A stretch of 64,000 nt of DNA, from NCBI GenBank assembly GCA_963742315.1, contig CAVULE010000015.1:186001-250000 (forward strand). Reading direction: 5' to 3'. The stretch comes from AV69 sp963742315 (lineage in GTDB: Bacteria; Verrucomicrobiota; Verrucomicrobiia; Chthoniobacterales; UBA10450). The position numbers were made by a program, and so were the translations under genes. The notes beneath the pieces were generated by a model, which ran no database searches, was not told where the DNA came from, and was given only the letters and a program-made list of their open reading frames with translations. Shown here in pieces: positions 9,486-17,709 of this stretch. How positions within the stretch are numbered: position 1 is the stretch's first letter; each line of letters starts with the position of its first letter.

Positions 9486-9719
9486 TCAGCGAACACAACG
9501 GGCTATTGCAGGGCTGTCACGCGCGATGGGTGGTGCCGGATTGTTGATGCGTACAAAGACAACGGTAAACCCTATGTTGTCCGATCTGAGGAACTGCTCG
9601 GCGTGTTTCTGGGTAAAAGAGATTGCTTTCATATGCGAACACGCCATCTCACCGGGCAAAGGAGTGTGACCGCTGAAACACAGACGTTTGTGCCTGTGTT
9701 CCGCGTTATGGCCCCTTGA
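9486..9719 (+). pseudogene. 5'-truncated reading frame at the duplication junction
   Basis: A frame open from 9468 to a TGA at 9717-9719 has no usable start. It encodes a protein-like stretch (DGWCRIVDAYKDNGKPYVV, then SEELLGVFLGK) before becoming less convincing. It begins almost exactly where the duplicated kinase-tail segment ends (about 9480-9485), which suggests that insertion of the duplicated DNA removed the 5' part of an older gene. No family is assigned. Confidence 0.3.
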
Positions 9720-9767
9720 CTAGTCGCCAACGAGCAATCCCTTCTGCTACAGTTGCAATTTCGTAAG

Positions 9768-11577
9768 CTATCGCTGAAGCCGGATAACGTAAGTGCACCA
9801 GTTAGCTAAGGACGTGCGGGCAATATCCGGCGTGTACTCAGTCGCCATCCAAGTCACCCCGTCGGCATCGACGGCCGCGGCCGAGTAATCGCCCCAGCGT
9901 GCCACTCCGTTTCCGCCGAACTCGGGATATCCCGTGAATCCGTCTTCCGGCTCGTTGCCCGCGCGGGCGATCTGAATAGCACCAACGCTGGTGTTATTGA
10001 CCGGGACAAAAGCGGCGCTCGGGAAATCATTCGGTCCAACCAGCGTGAAGACAATGCCTCCCCTTTGCTGGGCGTTCACGGCAATCGCAGGATAGAGAAG
10101 GTTCGCTCCAGACCTGGCAATGACTCCCTGTGTGACCAGGCTGGCCGTGAAAAATGCGCCGTTAATATTGGGATTGAATGCGAAGTATTCGGACACGAAC
10201 CGTCGTACACCCTGTGCGTCGAGCATTTGCGAAGTAAGTGTCGCCCACAGTCGACCTGAAGAATAGGTGGCCGAAACAATCCGAAAATCGCCCGGGTCGA
10301 GTTTCTCCACCGGTTCACCCAGTGACTCACCCAACGGATGAAATCCCTTTTTCTGCACGGCACCTGTAGTCGGAAAATGGAAGGGCTGCGTCTCAACCGC
10401 CACCGCTCTCAAATTCAAATTTGGGTTCGCTGAGTTGAGCGAACCGGTGTTGGTCAAGGCCCAGACGGCGACACTGTGCTCGGTCGTGTTAACAAAATGT
10501 GAACTGACAAAAAACTGCGTGCCTCCATTGGCCAGGAGCGGCCCACCACCCGGCGGGGTGTAGGCGGGCCAAACGGTGAACTCAAATCCTGAGGAAAACG
10601 GCAGCGGGAATCGCACGACGCGCGGGAAAGTACCGCCGCTACCGTCGATCAAATCGTTTTTCGAAACGGCGATAATGGCGGCATCAATAAATCCGTCAAG
10701 GTTGCCTTCAGGGGTAATGTTGAATTCGTTGAAGCTGATGTAGAGGCCATTATGGTCGACCGCGAAGTGCGGGAAGTCGGGAACACGCGGGCCCGCCCTG
10801 GTCAGGATCTTGCGCACGCGTAGTATTGAGGGTGTAAACGAGATAGTCACCGGTTGGATCAGAAGTCTCGCTGACAGCGAGATATAACCTGCTCTGTTGG
10901 ATAAATACACCGGTGGGGGTATTGAGTTGGGCCCAGGCAACGACAAACCACCGTTGCGTTTCTGGATCAAACACACAACTCACATCGCCTGGGAAAACGC
11001 CAAAAAAACCGGTGGTGCGGTTAATTCCCGGCGGTAAGCCGAAAAACTCGGACAAGGCAAGTGGTCGCGGGAGCAGCTGGACTCCATTTGTATCATAAAC
11101 GTTAAGGGCAGAGTTGATTGCCTCAAGGACGAATCCGTTTCCAACCGCGAGGCCTTGATCCGGTGGTTCTGTAGAAAACTGATTGCCGTTTCGGGCGGTT
11201 CTTTGTTCGAGATGCGTCAAACCAGTGAAACCGCGAAATGAAGGTGTAGGCGCGGCCGCAGCGGCAAGAGGCTCCGCCGGGGCTCGGCTGATGACCGCTC
11301 CGGTATCACGAACCGGAGGGTGCAGCGCATCCTCCCGATGCCGTTGTATTTCGGCGCCAGCTGAAGAAGCTTGTGCCGTCGGCGCACTCGCTAACTCTTT
11401 GATATTGACCCTTTGATGTCGAACCAATTCGCCGGTGATATTTCGTCCGGCGTACTTGCCGGGTTTAGCCAGCGGCGGTGTTGCCTGCGCGAAAAGAAGG
11501 CACACAGGCAAGAGAACCAGAGTTGCGAGAAAGGGAATAAAAACGCGACGATTGCTCGAACAAAGATGAATTTTCAT
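9768..11577 (-). pseudogene. Secreted beta-rich protein interrupted by a frameshift
   Basis: Two overlapping minus-strand frames give one protein of about 600 residues. The first begins at the ATG at 11577 with a signal peptide (FIPFLATLVLLPVCLLFAQA) and runs to the RAQDPDQGGP region; the second resumes as PRVPDFPHFAVDHNGLYISF and ends at 9768. The shift lies in the G/C run near 10786-10795, where one extra base in GGGCCC breaks the frame. The rest is repetitive, Trp/Phe/Gly-rich and resembles a secreted beta-propeller, without a named family. It could be a true pseudogene or a sequencing error. Its upstream region is shared with another gene (repeat at 11607-11847). Confidence 0.65.
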
Positions 11578-11606
11578 AAGAAGATGCTGATTGCTAAACA
11601 GAAGCG

Positions 11607-11847
11607 CGTGAACTTGCTTTGATTGATGACAACCACAATCGGAACGATGGATGATTGTCTCATCAGGAAAAATCTGATTGCGTGCGACGATTTTGGATCG
11701 CGATTCAGGAATTGCTTGGGGGCCTTCGCTATATCTCAAAGACAGGAGCGGCCGCTAGGGAATAATTGATGTTCCAATTCCTATTCGACTCGTGATTTTT
11801 CTATTACGTGTTGCACGTAGCTGCTCGGCTTAATAGTTAACGTGCAA
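11607..11847 (+). repeat. Intergenic repeat B, copy 1 (upstream of the frameshifted secreted protein)
   Basis: About 240 bp matching 28328-28584 in the same orientation. Best conserved are the left end (GTGAACTTGCTTTGATTG), TCAGGAAAAATC, CTCGTGATTTTTC and the right end (CTGCTCGGCTTA). In both places the left end lies about 30-35 bp upstream of the start of a minus-strand gene, so the repeat occupies the 5' regulatory region of two unrelated genes. Confidence 0.75.
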
Positions 11848-12233
11848 ACTACGTCGCATCGCGAATCAAGTTTGCGGAAGTCTCGAGTCAGCCGTGCAAA
11901 CGCGACCTGTTCGCCGCAATCTCTCCTCAATTGGGTTGAAAGTGGTCCCAGGAAAACAGCTAAGCAACCGTCGAACCCAGTTTGCTGGTAGCACGTGTAT
12001 TCCCCCCTCCCGCGGAGCGTTGCAGAGTAATGGGAAGGAAAAAGGAAGCTCACAGGAGCAGGAGAGCTTCGATCAAGCGGTGCTGTTATCTCTCTCGAGC
12101 ATCTGGCGACGTCGCTCCTGTATCGCCCTTTGATCCTCTAACGATATTTGGGCAAGGTTGATTTGGGTATTGACGTTATCCCCAGCTGACAGTCGCCTTA
12201 CTTCGTCGGCGTTCTTTAACGAGCGGCCGGGCC
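11848..12233. other. Non-coding stretch, nothing recognised
   Basis: Between repeat B copy 1 and repeat A copy 1. No convincing reading frame, hairpin or RNA gene was seen on either strand. Confidence 0.5.
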
Positions 12234-12468
12234 ATCCCTAACCGATAGTTGGACGCTGCGCCCTCTCCCGATAGCCCGGCGCGTTTTGCCGTTTCAATTT
12301 CGTGCGGAACCTAAAAAGTCGGAGCCGGTTTTGCCGAACCTGTTTCGTATGGAGCGCATATTCGGTGGCCGCCGACTGCTCTTTGCAGGGATCAATGGTT
12401 GGCTCTTTCACACCCCTAATTCGCAGAGGACGACGAAAACGGTTTCAGCCTTTTGAGACGACTTCTGC
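12234..12468 (+). repeat. Intergenic repeat A, copy 1
   Basis: About 235 bp nearly identical (estimated by eye at around 90%) to the reverse complement of 22005-22237. It begins CCCTAACCGATAGTTGGACG and ends near CAGCCTTTTGAGACGAC. No terminal inverted repeats, target duplications or conserved reading frame were seen; the frames that span it diverge in copy 2. Origin and function are unknown. Confidence 0.75.
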
Positions 12469-12761
12469 CAAGACAATCGCTTGGGGTTTGAGACGTAGCA
12501 GCCGCGTGGTTTCTGCTGATCTATCGTACTTTTCCTACCAGGGGGCCCTGTACCGAGTCACCATACGAGAAGGCGAAAAATCCCCATTAAGCCTAGATGC
12601 GACTTCGTTCGAACTACGAACACGCGGCCTCTTCGCCCATGCTTGAAGGACCATTGGCGTCGCCCGCGGGGCGGAAGTTTACTTCTGCCGGAGAACGCGG
12701 TGCAGCCTACGTTCATCGACAGCTTCCCATGCTCACATGGTTTTGACGCAGCCGTGCTGAG

Positions 12762-12935
12762 CTATGGCGTTCTTCTGCCTGCTGTCATGCCGATAATGAA
12801 GAAAATCAGGCAAACCACCAGGAAGATAAAGAATAGGAACTTGGCGATTCCCGCCGCAGCCACAGCGACGCCGGTGAATCCGAACACCGCTGCGACCAAT
12901 GCGATAACCAAAAAAATTACAGCCCAATGCAACAT
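12762..12935 (-). CDS. DUF1328 (YtjA-like) small membrane protein
   Basis: 57 residues translated from the ATG at 12935: it begins MLHWAVIFLVIALVAAVFGF and continues TGVAVAAAGIAKFLFFIFLV, ending GMTAGRRTP. This matches DUF1328, a short inner-membrane protein with two hydrophobic helices and an invariant GF(T/G)G..A.AAGIAK turn. A good Shine-Dalgarno (GAGGTG) precedes the start. The family is widespread near stress genes; the DUF4142 gene lies upstream on the same strand. Confidence 0.9.
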   Translation of the reverse strand: MLHWAVIFLVIALVAAVFGFTGVAVAAAGIAKFLFFIFLVVCLIFFIIGMTAGRRTP

Positions 12936-13023
12936 ATTTTCACCTCTTTCCCAAAATCAATCGAACCGCCCAACTATTCCGCGTGCATCTTGACGCGGAC
13001 ATCCTAAAATTTTTGTTCGCGCT

Positions 13024-13191
13024 TTAACTCGCGGTCAGCTTTCGGACGAGGCGTCTAACGGCATTGCCGGCGCGTTTGACGCGCCTCGACGCCTCTTTAA
13101 TCGTCGGTTTAAATTCTGGAGGATAACTCCCTGCTTCCGGCCGAAATGCGTAGCGGGATAGACCATCCCTGAGCCGTAGTTCGCAGCTACG
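13024..13191 (-). other. Possible decayed small basic reading frame
   Basis: Just after the stop of the DUF4142 gene, the same frame stays open for about 55 codons without a start and ends AGNAVRRLVRKLTAS. This resembles the C-terminal tail SGNALTRVLRKLSGG of the basic protein at 9150. The match is short and may be chance. Confidence 0.2.
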
Positions 13192-13719
13192 CTACTGTTT
13201 CGCTTGATCGAATTTCTGGATCGTATCCAGATGGTCCTTCATGACTGGCACAGTATCATCGATAAACTTCTTTAGGTCGGCGTTTTTAACTTCCTTGCCG
13301 GCCGTTTCAAATTCCGCGATGTCCTTCCTGTGATCGTTCACCATTTCTTTCACATAAGCCTTATCGAATGCTGCTCCGGACATGGCTGATATCCTGTCGA
13401 TCATTGCCTGCTCCTTTGCATTCACCTTATTCGGGACTGTTACACCCATGTTCGCGGCTACATCCTTTAACTGATCGTTGGCTTTCGAATGGTCCTTCAC
13501 CATCCGATTGCCAAAATCCTTCACGGCATCGCTCCCCCCTTTGTCAGCCGCAAGCTTTCCCATTTCGACCTCCGCCATACCGCCATTGGCCGCCTTCATG
13601 ATAAACGCCTTCTCTTTGGCGGTTGCTTTTGTCCCTTCGGGTTCAGCCGCGAAGGAAGCGTGACCAGCGGCCAGAACGATTGCGAGCCCCAATGAAGCAA
13701 ATATTTTTCCAGTATGCAT
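13192..13719 (-). CDS. DUF4142 periplasmic protein
   Basis: 175 residues with a cleavable signal peptide (ends near SFAAEPEG). The rest is the DUF4142 four-helix bundle, ferritin-like in fold: AFIMKAANGGMAEVEMGKLA, then NRMVKDHSKANDQL, YVKEMVNDHRKDIAEFE and a final VMKDHLDTIQKF. The repeated Asp-His pairs (KDH, NDH, KDH) are characteristic. Members are secreted and often stress- or biofilm-linked, without a defined activity. It sits between DUF1328 and the yqjDEK-like genes on the same strand, giving a block of envelope-stress proteins. Confidence 0.9.
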   Translation of the reverse strand: MHTGKIFASLGLAIVLAAGHASFAAEPEGTKATAKEKAFIMKAANGGMAEVEMGKLAADKGGSDAVKDFGNRMVKDHSKANDQLKDVAANMGVTVPNKVNAKEQAMIDRISAMSGAAFDKAYVKEMVNDHRKDIAEFETAGKEVKNADLKKFIDDTVPVMKDHLDTIQKFDQAKQ

Positions 13720-13861
13720 TTGCTAGTGTATCGCGTCGCTCTCCCCGGTTGGATTGCTTTAACTTTTCCGAGCCGGTGGAACAAGTCACCCTTCCCCAGT
13801 GCACTACCGAAGGCCGAATGGAAAAACGGCGCCAGCAGGATCCGGCGGCCTGGTAGGCGGT

Positions 13862-14239
13862 TTAGTTGGAACGCGTTCTTGAATAGCCAGTAATCCTACT
13901 GGTCACAAACTTCACTAGCGCCGGCCGCAGCAAAGTTGCGGCAAACTTTATGACGCCAACCAGCGCTCCTGCTTCCAACAAACCTTTGCCGTTTCCCTTG
14001 GAATTGTCTTTCCCGCGAACGTAGACTTTTTTCTTTCGCGCCGGCGCGATTGCGATGAGTAATCCCACCACCGCCAGGGCCCCGATCCAAATCGCAGTTT
14101 GATCGCGAAATGAATTTTTTATTTTGCGTGGAATATCTAGTTCGTAGCGCAGCCCGCTTAGCTCCCTTGCCATCCGATCACGCGAAAGCGCGATATCGCT
14201 CTTTATTGCGGCCCGGTCTTTCCTAGGGATTTCAGCCAT
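13862..14239 (-). CDS. DUF3618-type membrane protein (YqjK-like position)
   Basis: 125 residues from the ATG at 14239. The N-terminal helix (DIALSRDRMARELSGLRYEL) matches DUF3618, followed by one transmembrane helix (IWIGALAVVGLLIAIAP), a basic/Gly-rich stretch and a second hydrophobic segment. It overlaps the end of the holin-like gene by 37 bp, so the two are translated from one message. A longer frame to 14371 would overlap more deeply and lacks a membrane-protein-like start. It takes the place of yqjK in the E. coli yqjDEK operon, but no sequence homology to YqjK is claimed. Confidence 0.8.
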   Translation of the reverse strand: MAEIPRKDRAAIKSDIALSRDRMARELSGLRYELDIPRKIKNSFRDQTAIWIGALAVVGLLIAIAPARKKKVYVRGKDNSKGNGKGLLEAGALVGVIKFAATLLRPALVKFVTSRITGYSRTRSN

Positions 14240-14628
14240 TGTTGGTCTTTCTTTAATTCCGCTCGTGTTTCTGGATAGAGCCTGCCGGTCAGTCTTGCTT
14301 TTGCCAGTAACACACAAACAACAGCCAGCGCGATATGCACTAATCCAGCGCCGAGTGCGATCCATGTCCACGAAATTCCACTGAGATGGGCGATGCCGAC
14401 GATCAGGCTACCCAGGATAAAAATGTATCCGAACACGACCGCGATGAGCGCACCCAAGGCAAACGCGACAACCGCCGCCAATTGCAACAGCAACGCTTTT
14501 GACTCGACCGCCAGAAGCGCGGCTCGAGTCTCAACGTAGGCGAACAGCGCGCTGATTAACCCAATCGCATTGTCGATCAATCCGGCATGTCCGGACGGAT
14601 TGCGCACTCTCGCGCTCGCGCGAGCCAT
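14203..14628 (-). CDS. Holin-superfamily (DUF1469, YqjE-like) membrane protein
   Basis: 141 residues. The N-terminus has the amphipathic LIDNAIGLISALFAYVETRA segment typical of DUF1469, followed by two long hydrophobic hairpins (LLLQLAAVVAFALGALIAVV and WIALGAGLVHIALAVVCVLL) and a charged tail. The family is named for phage holins, but in bacteria it is usually the yqjE-like middle gene of an envelope operon, as here. It starts 9 bp after the DUF883 gene and overlaps the DUF3618 gene, so the three form an operon. Confidence 0.85.
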   Translation of the reverse strand: MARASARVRNPSGHAGLIDNAIGLISALFAYVETRAALLAVESKALLLQLAAVVAFALGALIAVVFGYIFILGSLIVGIAHLSGISWTWIALGAGLVHIALAVVCVLLAKARLTGRLYPETRAELKKDQQWLKSLGKTGPQ

Positions 14629-14637
14629 GATGAACGG

Positions 14638-14922
14638 CTAACGCCGAAAGATCAGGCCCAAAACAAAACCGATCCCAAGTGCGGTCATGACCGCCTTCAT
14701 CGGATTTTCGCGCACATAATCTTCGCCATCCTCTCGAAGCGTGCGCAGGCGCTGTTTCGTTTCGTTCAACTCCTTGCTGGCTTGATCACTATAATCCTGC
14801 GGCAACGCCGTCACCGTCGATTTCATATCTTCAGACGTAGAGCGCCACTCGCTTTCGCCCTGCGCCCGTTTAGTCTGCGGACTGCTCTCACCCGCTGTGC
14901 TCCCAAAATTTTCATTAGCCAT
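14638..14922 (-). CDS. DUF883 (ElaB/YqjD-like) membrane-anchored protein
   Basis: 94 residues from the ATG at 14922. A polar N-terminus is followed by an amphipathic helix (SKELNETKQRLRTLREDGED) and a C-terminal YVRENPMKAVMTALGIGFVL anchor ending GLIFRR, the classic YqjD/ElaB tail. E. coli members bind ribosomes at the inner membrane in stationary phase. It is the first gene of a three-gene yqjDEK-like operon. A longer frame to 15084 is rejected because the extension contains no family sequence. Confidence 0.88.
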   Translation of the reverse strand: MANENFGSTAGESSPQTKRAQGESEWRSTSEDMKSTVTALPQDYSDQASKELNETKQRLRTLREDGEDYVRENPMKAVMTALGIGFVLGLIFRR

Positions 14923-15197
14923 TTTTGCCTCTCTTTTTTGATTTTGCAGAAACCCCCTTTCGCAGCACAAGCCGCGCAGGAATCTCTTTAAATAATTGCA
15001 GCTAAAAGCGCCCGCAATCGGGCTGCACTCTGATTTCGTAATAGGACAAAGTCCTAATGCTTTGAAGAAAACAGAGACGGCCACGCGTGACAGTAAGTTT
15101 CTTCAATTCAAGGAATGCGCTCAGCAGCGCCGCGTCCGCTAAGCCAAAGAACAGTTTGTGGTTGGGAAGTATACGGGGCTCTGAAGATTAATAGGTC

Positions 15198-15236
15198 CGT
15201 CTTGGCCCTGAGATTATCGAGCGTGGCCATTACATC
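15198..15236 (-). repeat. Short fragment matching the gene at 15842-16309
   Basis: GGTCCGTCTTGGCCCTGAGA and the bases that follow almost repeat 15957-15994. On the minus strand it reads MATLDNLRAKTD, matching MAALDNLRAKTD of the downstream gene. It looks like the remnant of a second copy. Confidence 0.5.
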
Positions 15237-15293
15237 CGCCGGGCCAATGGGAAGCGAACTTAAATAACAATAACTACAATAAGAAAGAGAAAT

Positions 15294-15623
15294 ATGAAAA
15301 GAATTATACTATGCATCGCATTAGGATTGGCCGCACCGTTCGCGTGGGCCCAAGTGTCGGAAACCACGACCACTACTACAACCACTGAGGGCAACGGCAC
15401 CATTACCGAGTACATGCCTGGCAGCAGCATTGTGCTCAAAGAAACAGCCGGTCCGCGGCACTACCGCTTTGGGAAAAAGGTCGTTTACGTAACCAAAAGC
15501 GGCAAAGAGCTTGATGAGGATACTGTGCGTACGCGGGTGAGAGTTGGTGTTCCCGTACATGTGCACTACGTCGGTGCGGGCGACGACATGATGGTCGACC
15601 GAGTGGTGCTGGACGAAGATTAA
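15294..15623 (+). CDS. Small secreted protein of unknown function
   Basis: 109 residues with a clear signal peptide (MKRIILCIALGLAAPFAWAQ). The mature protein starts with a Thr run (ETTTTTTTTEGNG), then TEYMPGSSIVLKETAGPRHY and VVYVTKSGKELDEDTVRTRV, ending in an acidic DRVVLDED tail. No domain is recognised, but the pattern looks like a small beta-rich periplasmic protein. A purine-rich region (AAGAAAGAGA) serves as ribosome binding site. A strong terminator follows 21 bp after the stop, so this is a monocistronic gene. Confidence 0.75.
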   Translation: MKRIILCIALGLAAPFAWAQVSETTTTTTTTEGNGTITEYMPGSSIVLKETAGPRHYRFGKKVVYVTKSGKELDEDTVRTRVRVGVPVHVHYVGAGDDMMVDRVVLDED

Positions 15624-15644
15624 GGGGTTAATCTAGTCCACTTC

Positions 15645-15690
15645 AACGCGCCTCTTTGTTTCCGTGGCAACGGAACAGGAGGCGCGTTTT
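15645..15690 (+). terminator. Rho-independent terminator with nested stems
   Basis: AACGCGCCTC (15645-15654) pairs with GAGGCGCGTT (15679-15688), and an inner stem TTCCGT/ACGGAA closes a GGCA loop. It ends in TTTTCTTT. It terminates the small secreted protein gene. Confidence 0.85.
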
Positions 15691-15841
15691 CTTTCCAACG
15701 TTTCTTCGGTCTCGCCAATGGCGAGGTCGCCGGTGGATAAACCAGAAAAAAATCAACTGGTGCCCATTTCGTACCAATCCAAAAATCGGCCCCTCAAAAT
15801 GAACTCGAAGATAAAGCTAACCCGAATTGCTCGAAAGGAGG

Positions 15842-16309
15842 TTATTTCAGCGTTATCTCACGCATCAATTTGTTGCCAAGGATCTCGCGAATGTCTGCTC
15901 GTTTCATTGCCGCCTCGCGTTGTTGGTCCTCGCCGCCGATTGTTTTCTGAGCAATCGGGTCCGTCTTGGCCCTGAGATTGTCGAGCGCGGCCATGTTCTT
16001 ATACTCCACCATAGTCATAACGTTGTAGTCGTGCGGCGAAGAGGCTTCGCCCAAGAGAATTTTGTAGCTGACGATGAATCCCTGCTTCTTCCCTTCCTCC
16101 AAGGACGCTTTGAGGCTTTTCGACAATCCCTTTAAATAATCATCAGTCATGCCCGGCTTCGTCTTGATCATGGTGAGCTGCCAGACGCTCCCCTCGGTGT
16201 AAGGGGCGGTGCTGCCCTCGGCCGTCGTGCTGGAGCTTTGAGCGAAGGAAAGGCCGCTTCCGGCCACAAGGGCAGCTGCGACGGCGATGAATTTACGTGC
16301 GGTATTCAT
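15842..16309 (-). CDS. Secreted NIPSNAP/ABM-like small protein
   Basis: 155 residues with a signal peptide (AAALVAGSGLSFAQ). The mature region has strands and helices suggesting a dimeric alpha/beta-barrel fold: VWQLTMIKTKPGMTDDYLKG, GFIVSYKILLGEASSPHDYN, then VMTMVEYKNMAALDNL. Fold assignment is by pattern only. It is convergent with the small secreted protein gene and divergent from the Tat-SDR gene. A short fragment of it is repeated at 15198-15236. Confidence 0.7.
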   Translation of the reverse strand: MNTARKFIAVAAALVAGSGLSFAQSSSTTAEGSTAPYTEGSVWQLTMIKTKPGMTDDYLKGLSKSLKASLEEGKKQGFIVSYKILLGEASSPHDYNVMTMVEYKNMAALDNLRAKTDPIAQKTIGGEDQQREAAMKRADIREILGNKLMREITLK

Positions 16310-16488
16310 ATCGTTAGTTCTTTCTTTTGATGTCGGTTAATGTGGGTTGAGCCGAGCCGCCTCGCGAATAAGGAATCGGCTTTGGCAAAACCGGTAATGA
16401 AACCCTCGTCCTAATCAGTCAAGGAAAATTGTGTCCTGCGCATCATTGCGATAAAGCCACTGCTGCGCGCACGTGCGTTGTACTAAAT

Positions 16489-17538
16489 ATGCAAGACGAA
16501 GCTATCGGCAGCTCGGCATCGCCAACTAAGCAAACAACGGACACTCGCCAATCGGCAGAGGGTATCTCGCGCCGTCGCATGCTTGCTACTTCAGCCGGCG
16601 CGCTCGTAGGCGCTTCAATGCTCGGACCCGGGAGGACAATAGCGGCCACGGAGTCGGACATTGGCGACAAGGCACCGCACGTTAATTTTAGTCTTCAAGG
16701 CAAAGCCGCCTTCGTGACAGGTGCGGCGCGTGGAATTGGTCAGGCAATTTGCGTCGCCCTCGCTGCGGCGGGAGCCGATGTGATGGGTCTCGACATCTGC
16801 GCTGTCGCCGCGCCCAATCTGGTCTATGAACCTGCCACGCCCGAAGACCTCGATAGAACCGGCAAATTAGTCGAAGCACAAAATCGCCGTTGGATCGGCG
16901 TGAAGGCCGACATCCGCGATATGCCAGCGATGAAAGCAGCAGTCGATCGGGCGGCGAAAGAATTCGGCAAGCTCGACATCGCGATAGCAAATGCTGCCAT
17001 TCAAATCTACGGCCCGTTAGCGGAAATGTCGGACGAGAATTGGAAGAACGTTATCGACGTGAATTTGAACGGCACCGCTAACACTTTACGCGCCGTGATC
17101 CCCCACATGCTATCGCGCAAATGGGGCCGCATCGTCATCATCGCATCCGGCCAGGGACGACACGGATTCAAGAGTGGGTCCGCTTATTCGGCATCAAAAT
17201 GGGGAGTCATTGGTTTGATGAAATCGGCGGCGTGGGAGCTTGGGAAAGATGGCATCACGGTAAACTGTGTTGAGCCGGGGTTAGTAGACACACCACTAAC
17301 GCGCAATCCGGGCCGCTGGAAGGAAGCGCTGAAAGAAGGCGGCAAAGACGCAAAGGAAAATCCGACCGAGCAGGAAGTGATCGCCGCGAGACTGCCGCAA
17401 GCCGTCATGGGTATTCCGTGGATGCAGCCGGACGAAGTTGCACCTGCGGTGGTGTTTCTTTGCACAGATGCGGCCAATCGCGTAAGCGGCGCAACCTACG
17501 ACGCCACCGCTGGCGACAGTGTGAAATACACCGCGTAG
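16489..17538 (+). CDS. Tat-exported short-chain dehydrogenase/reductase (SDR)
   Basis: 349 residues from the ATG at 16489. The N-terminus holds a twin-arginine signal (SRRRMLATSAGALVG), followed by an SDR domain with nucleotide loop TGAARGIGQA, the NAAI motif and the catalytic Ser and YSASK (Tyr...Lys). The C-terminus carries WMQPDEVAPAVVFL and SGATYDATAGD, usual in this family. Because Tat exports folded proteins, the enzyme would carry its NAD(P) cofactor out with it. The substrate cannot be predicted. A TTG start at 16429 would add 20 non-signal residues and is not preferred. Confidence 0.88.
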   Translation: MQDEAIGSSASPTKQTTDTRQSAEGISRRRMLATSAGALVGASMLGPGRTIAATESDIGDKAPHVNFSLQGKAAFVTGAARGIGQAICVALAAAGADVMGLDICAVAAPNLVYEPATPEDLDRTGKLVEAQNRRWIGVKADIRDMPAMKAAVDRAAKEFGKLDIAIANAAIQIYGPLAEMSDENWKNVIDVNLNGTANTLRAVIPHMLSRKWGRIVIIASGQGRHGFKSGSAYSASKWGVIGLMKSAAWELGKDGITVNCVEPGLVDTPLTRNPGRWKEALKEGGKDAKENPTEQEVIAARLPQAVMGIPWMQPDEVAPAVVFLCTDAANRVSGATYDATAGDSVKYTA

Positions 17539-17709
17539 CATTTCGGTTGGAAAACTAGTTTGGGCGCTACCCTGAACTTAGATCTGATCCAATCTCGGCC
17601 AGTCCGGCTCAGGCCAACTGCGCCTTACACTGGAGGGCATTCGTTTCTTCTATTCAGTTACTTCTTCAAGCTCGATACCAAATACGGTAATAGTTGAGCT
17701 TTACCTCGG

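Noticed and set aside
12302..12646. Plus-strand frame spanning repeat A
   Set aside because: Not kept in the second repeat copy, where a stop follows early.
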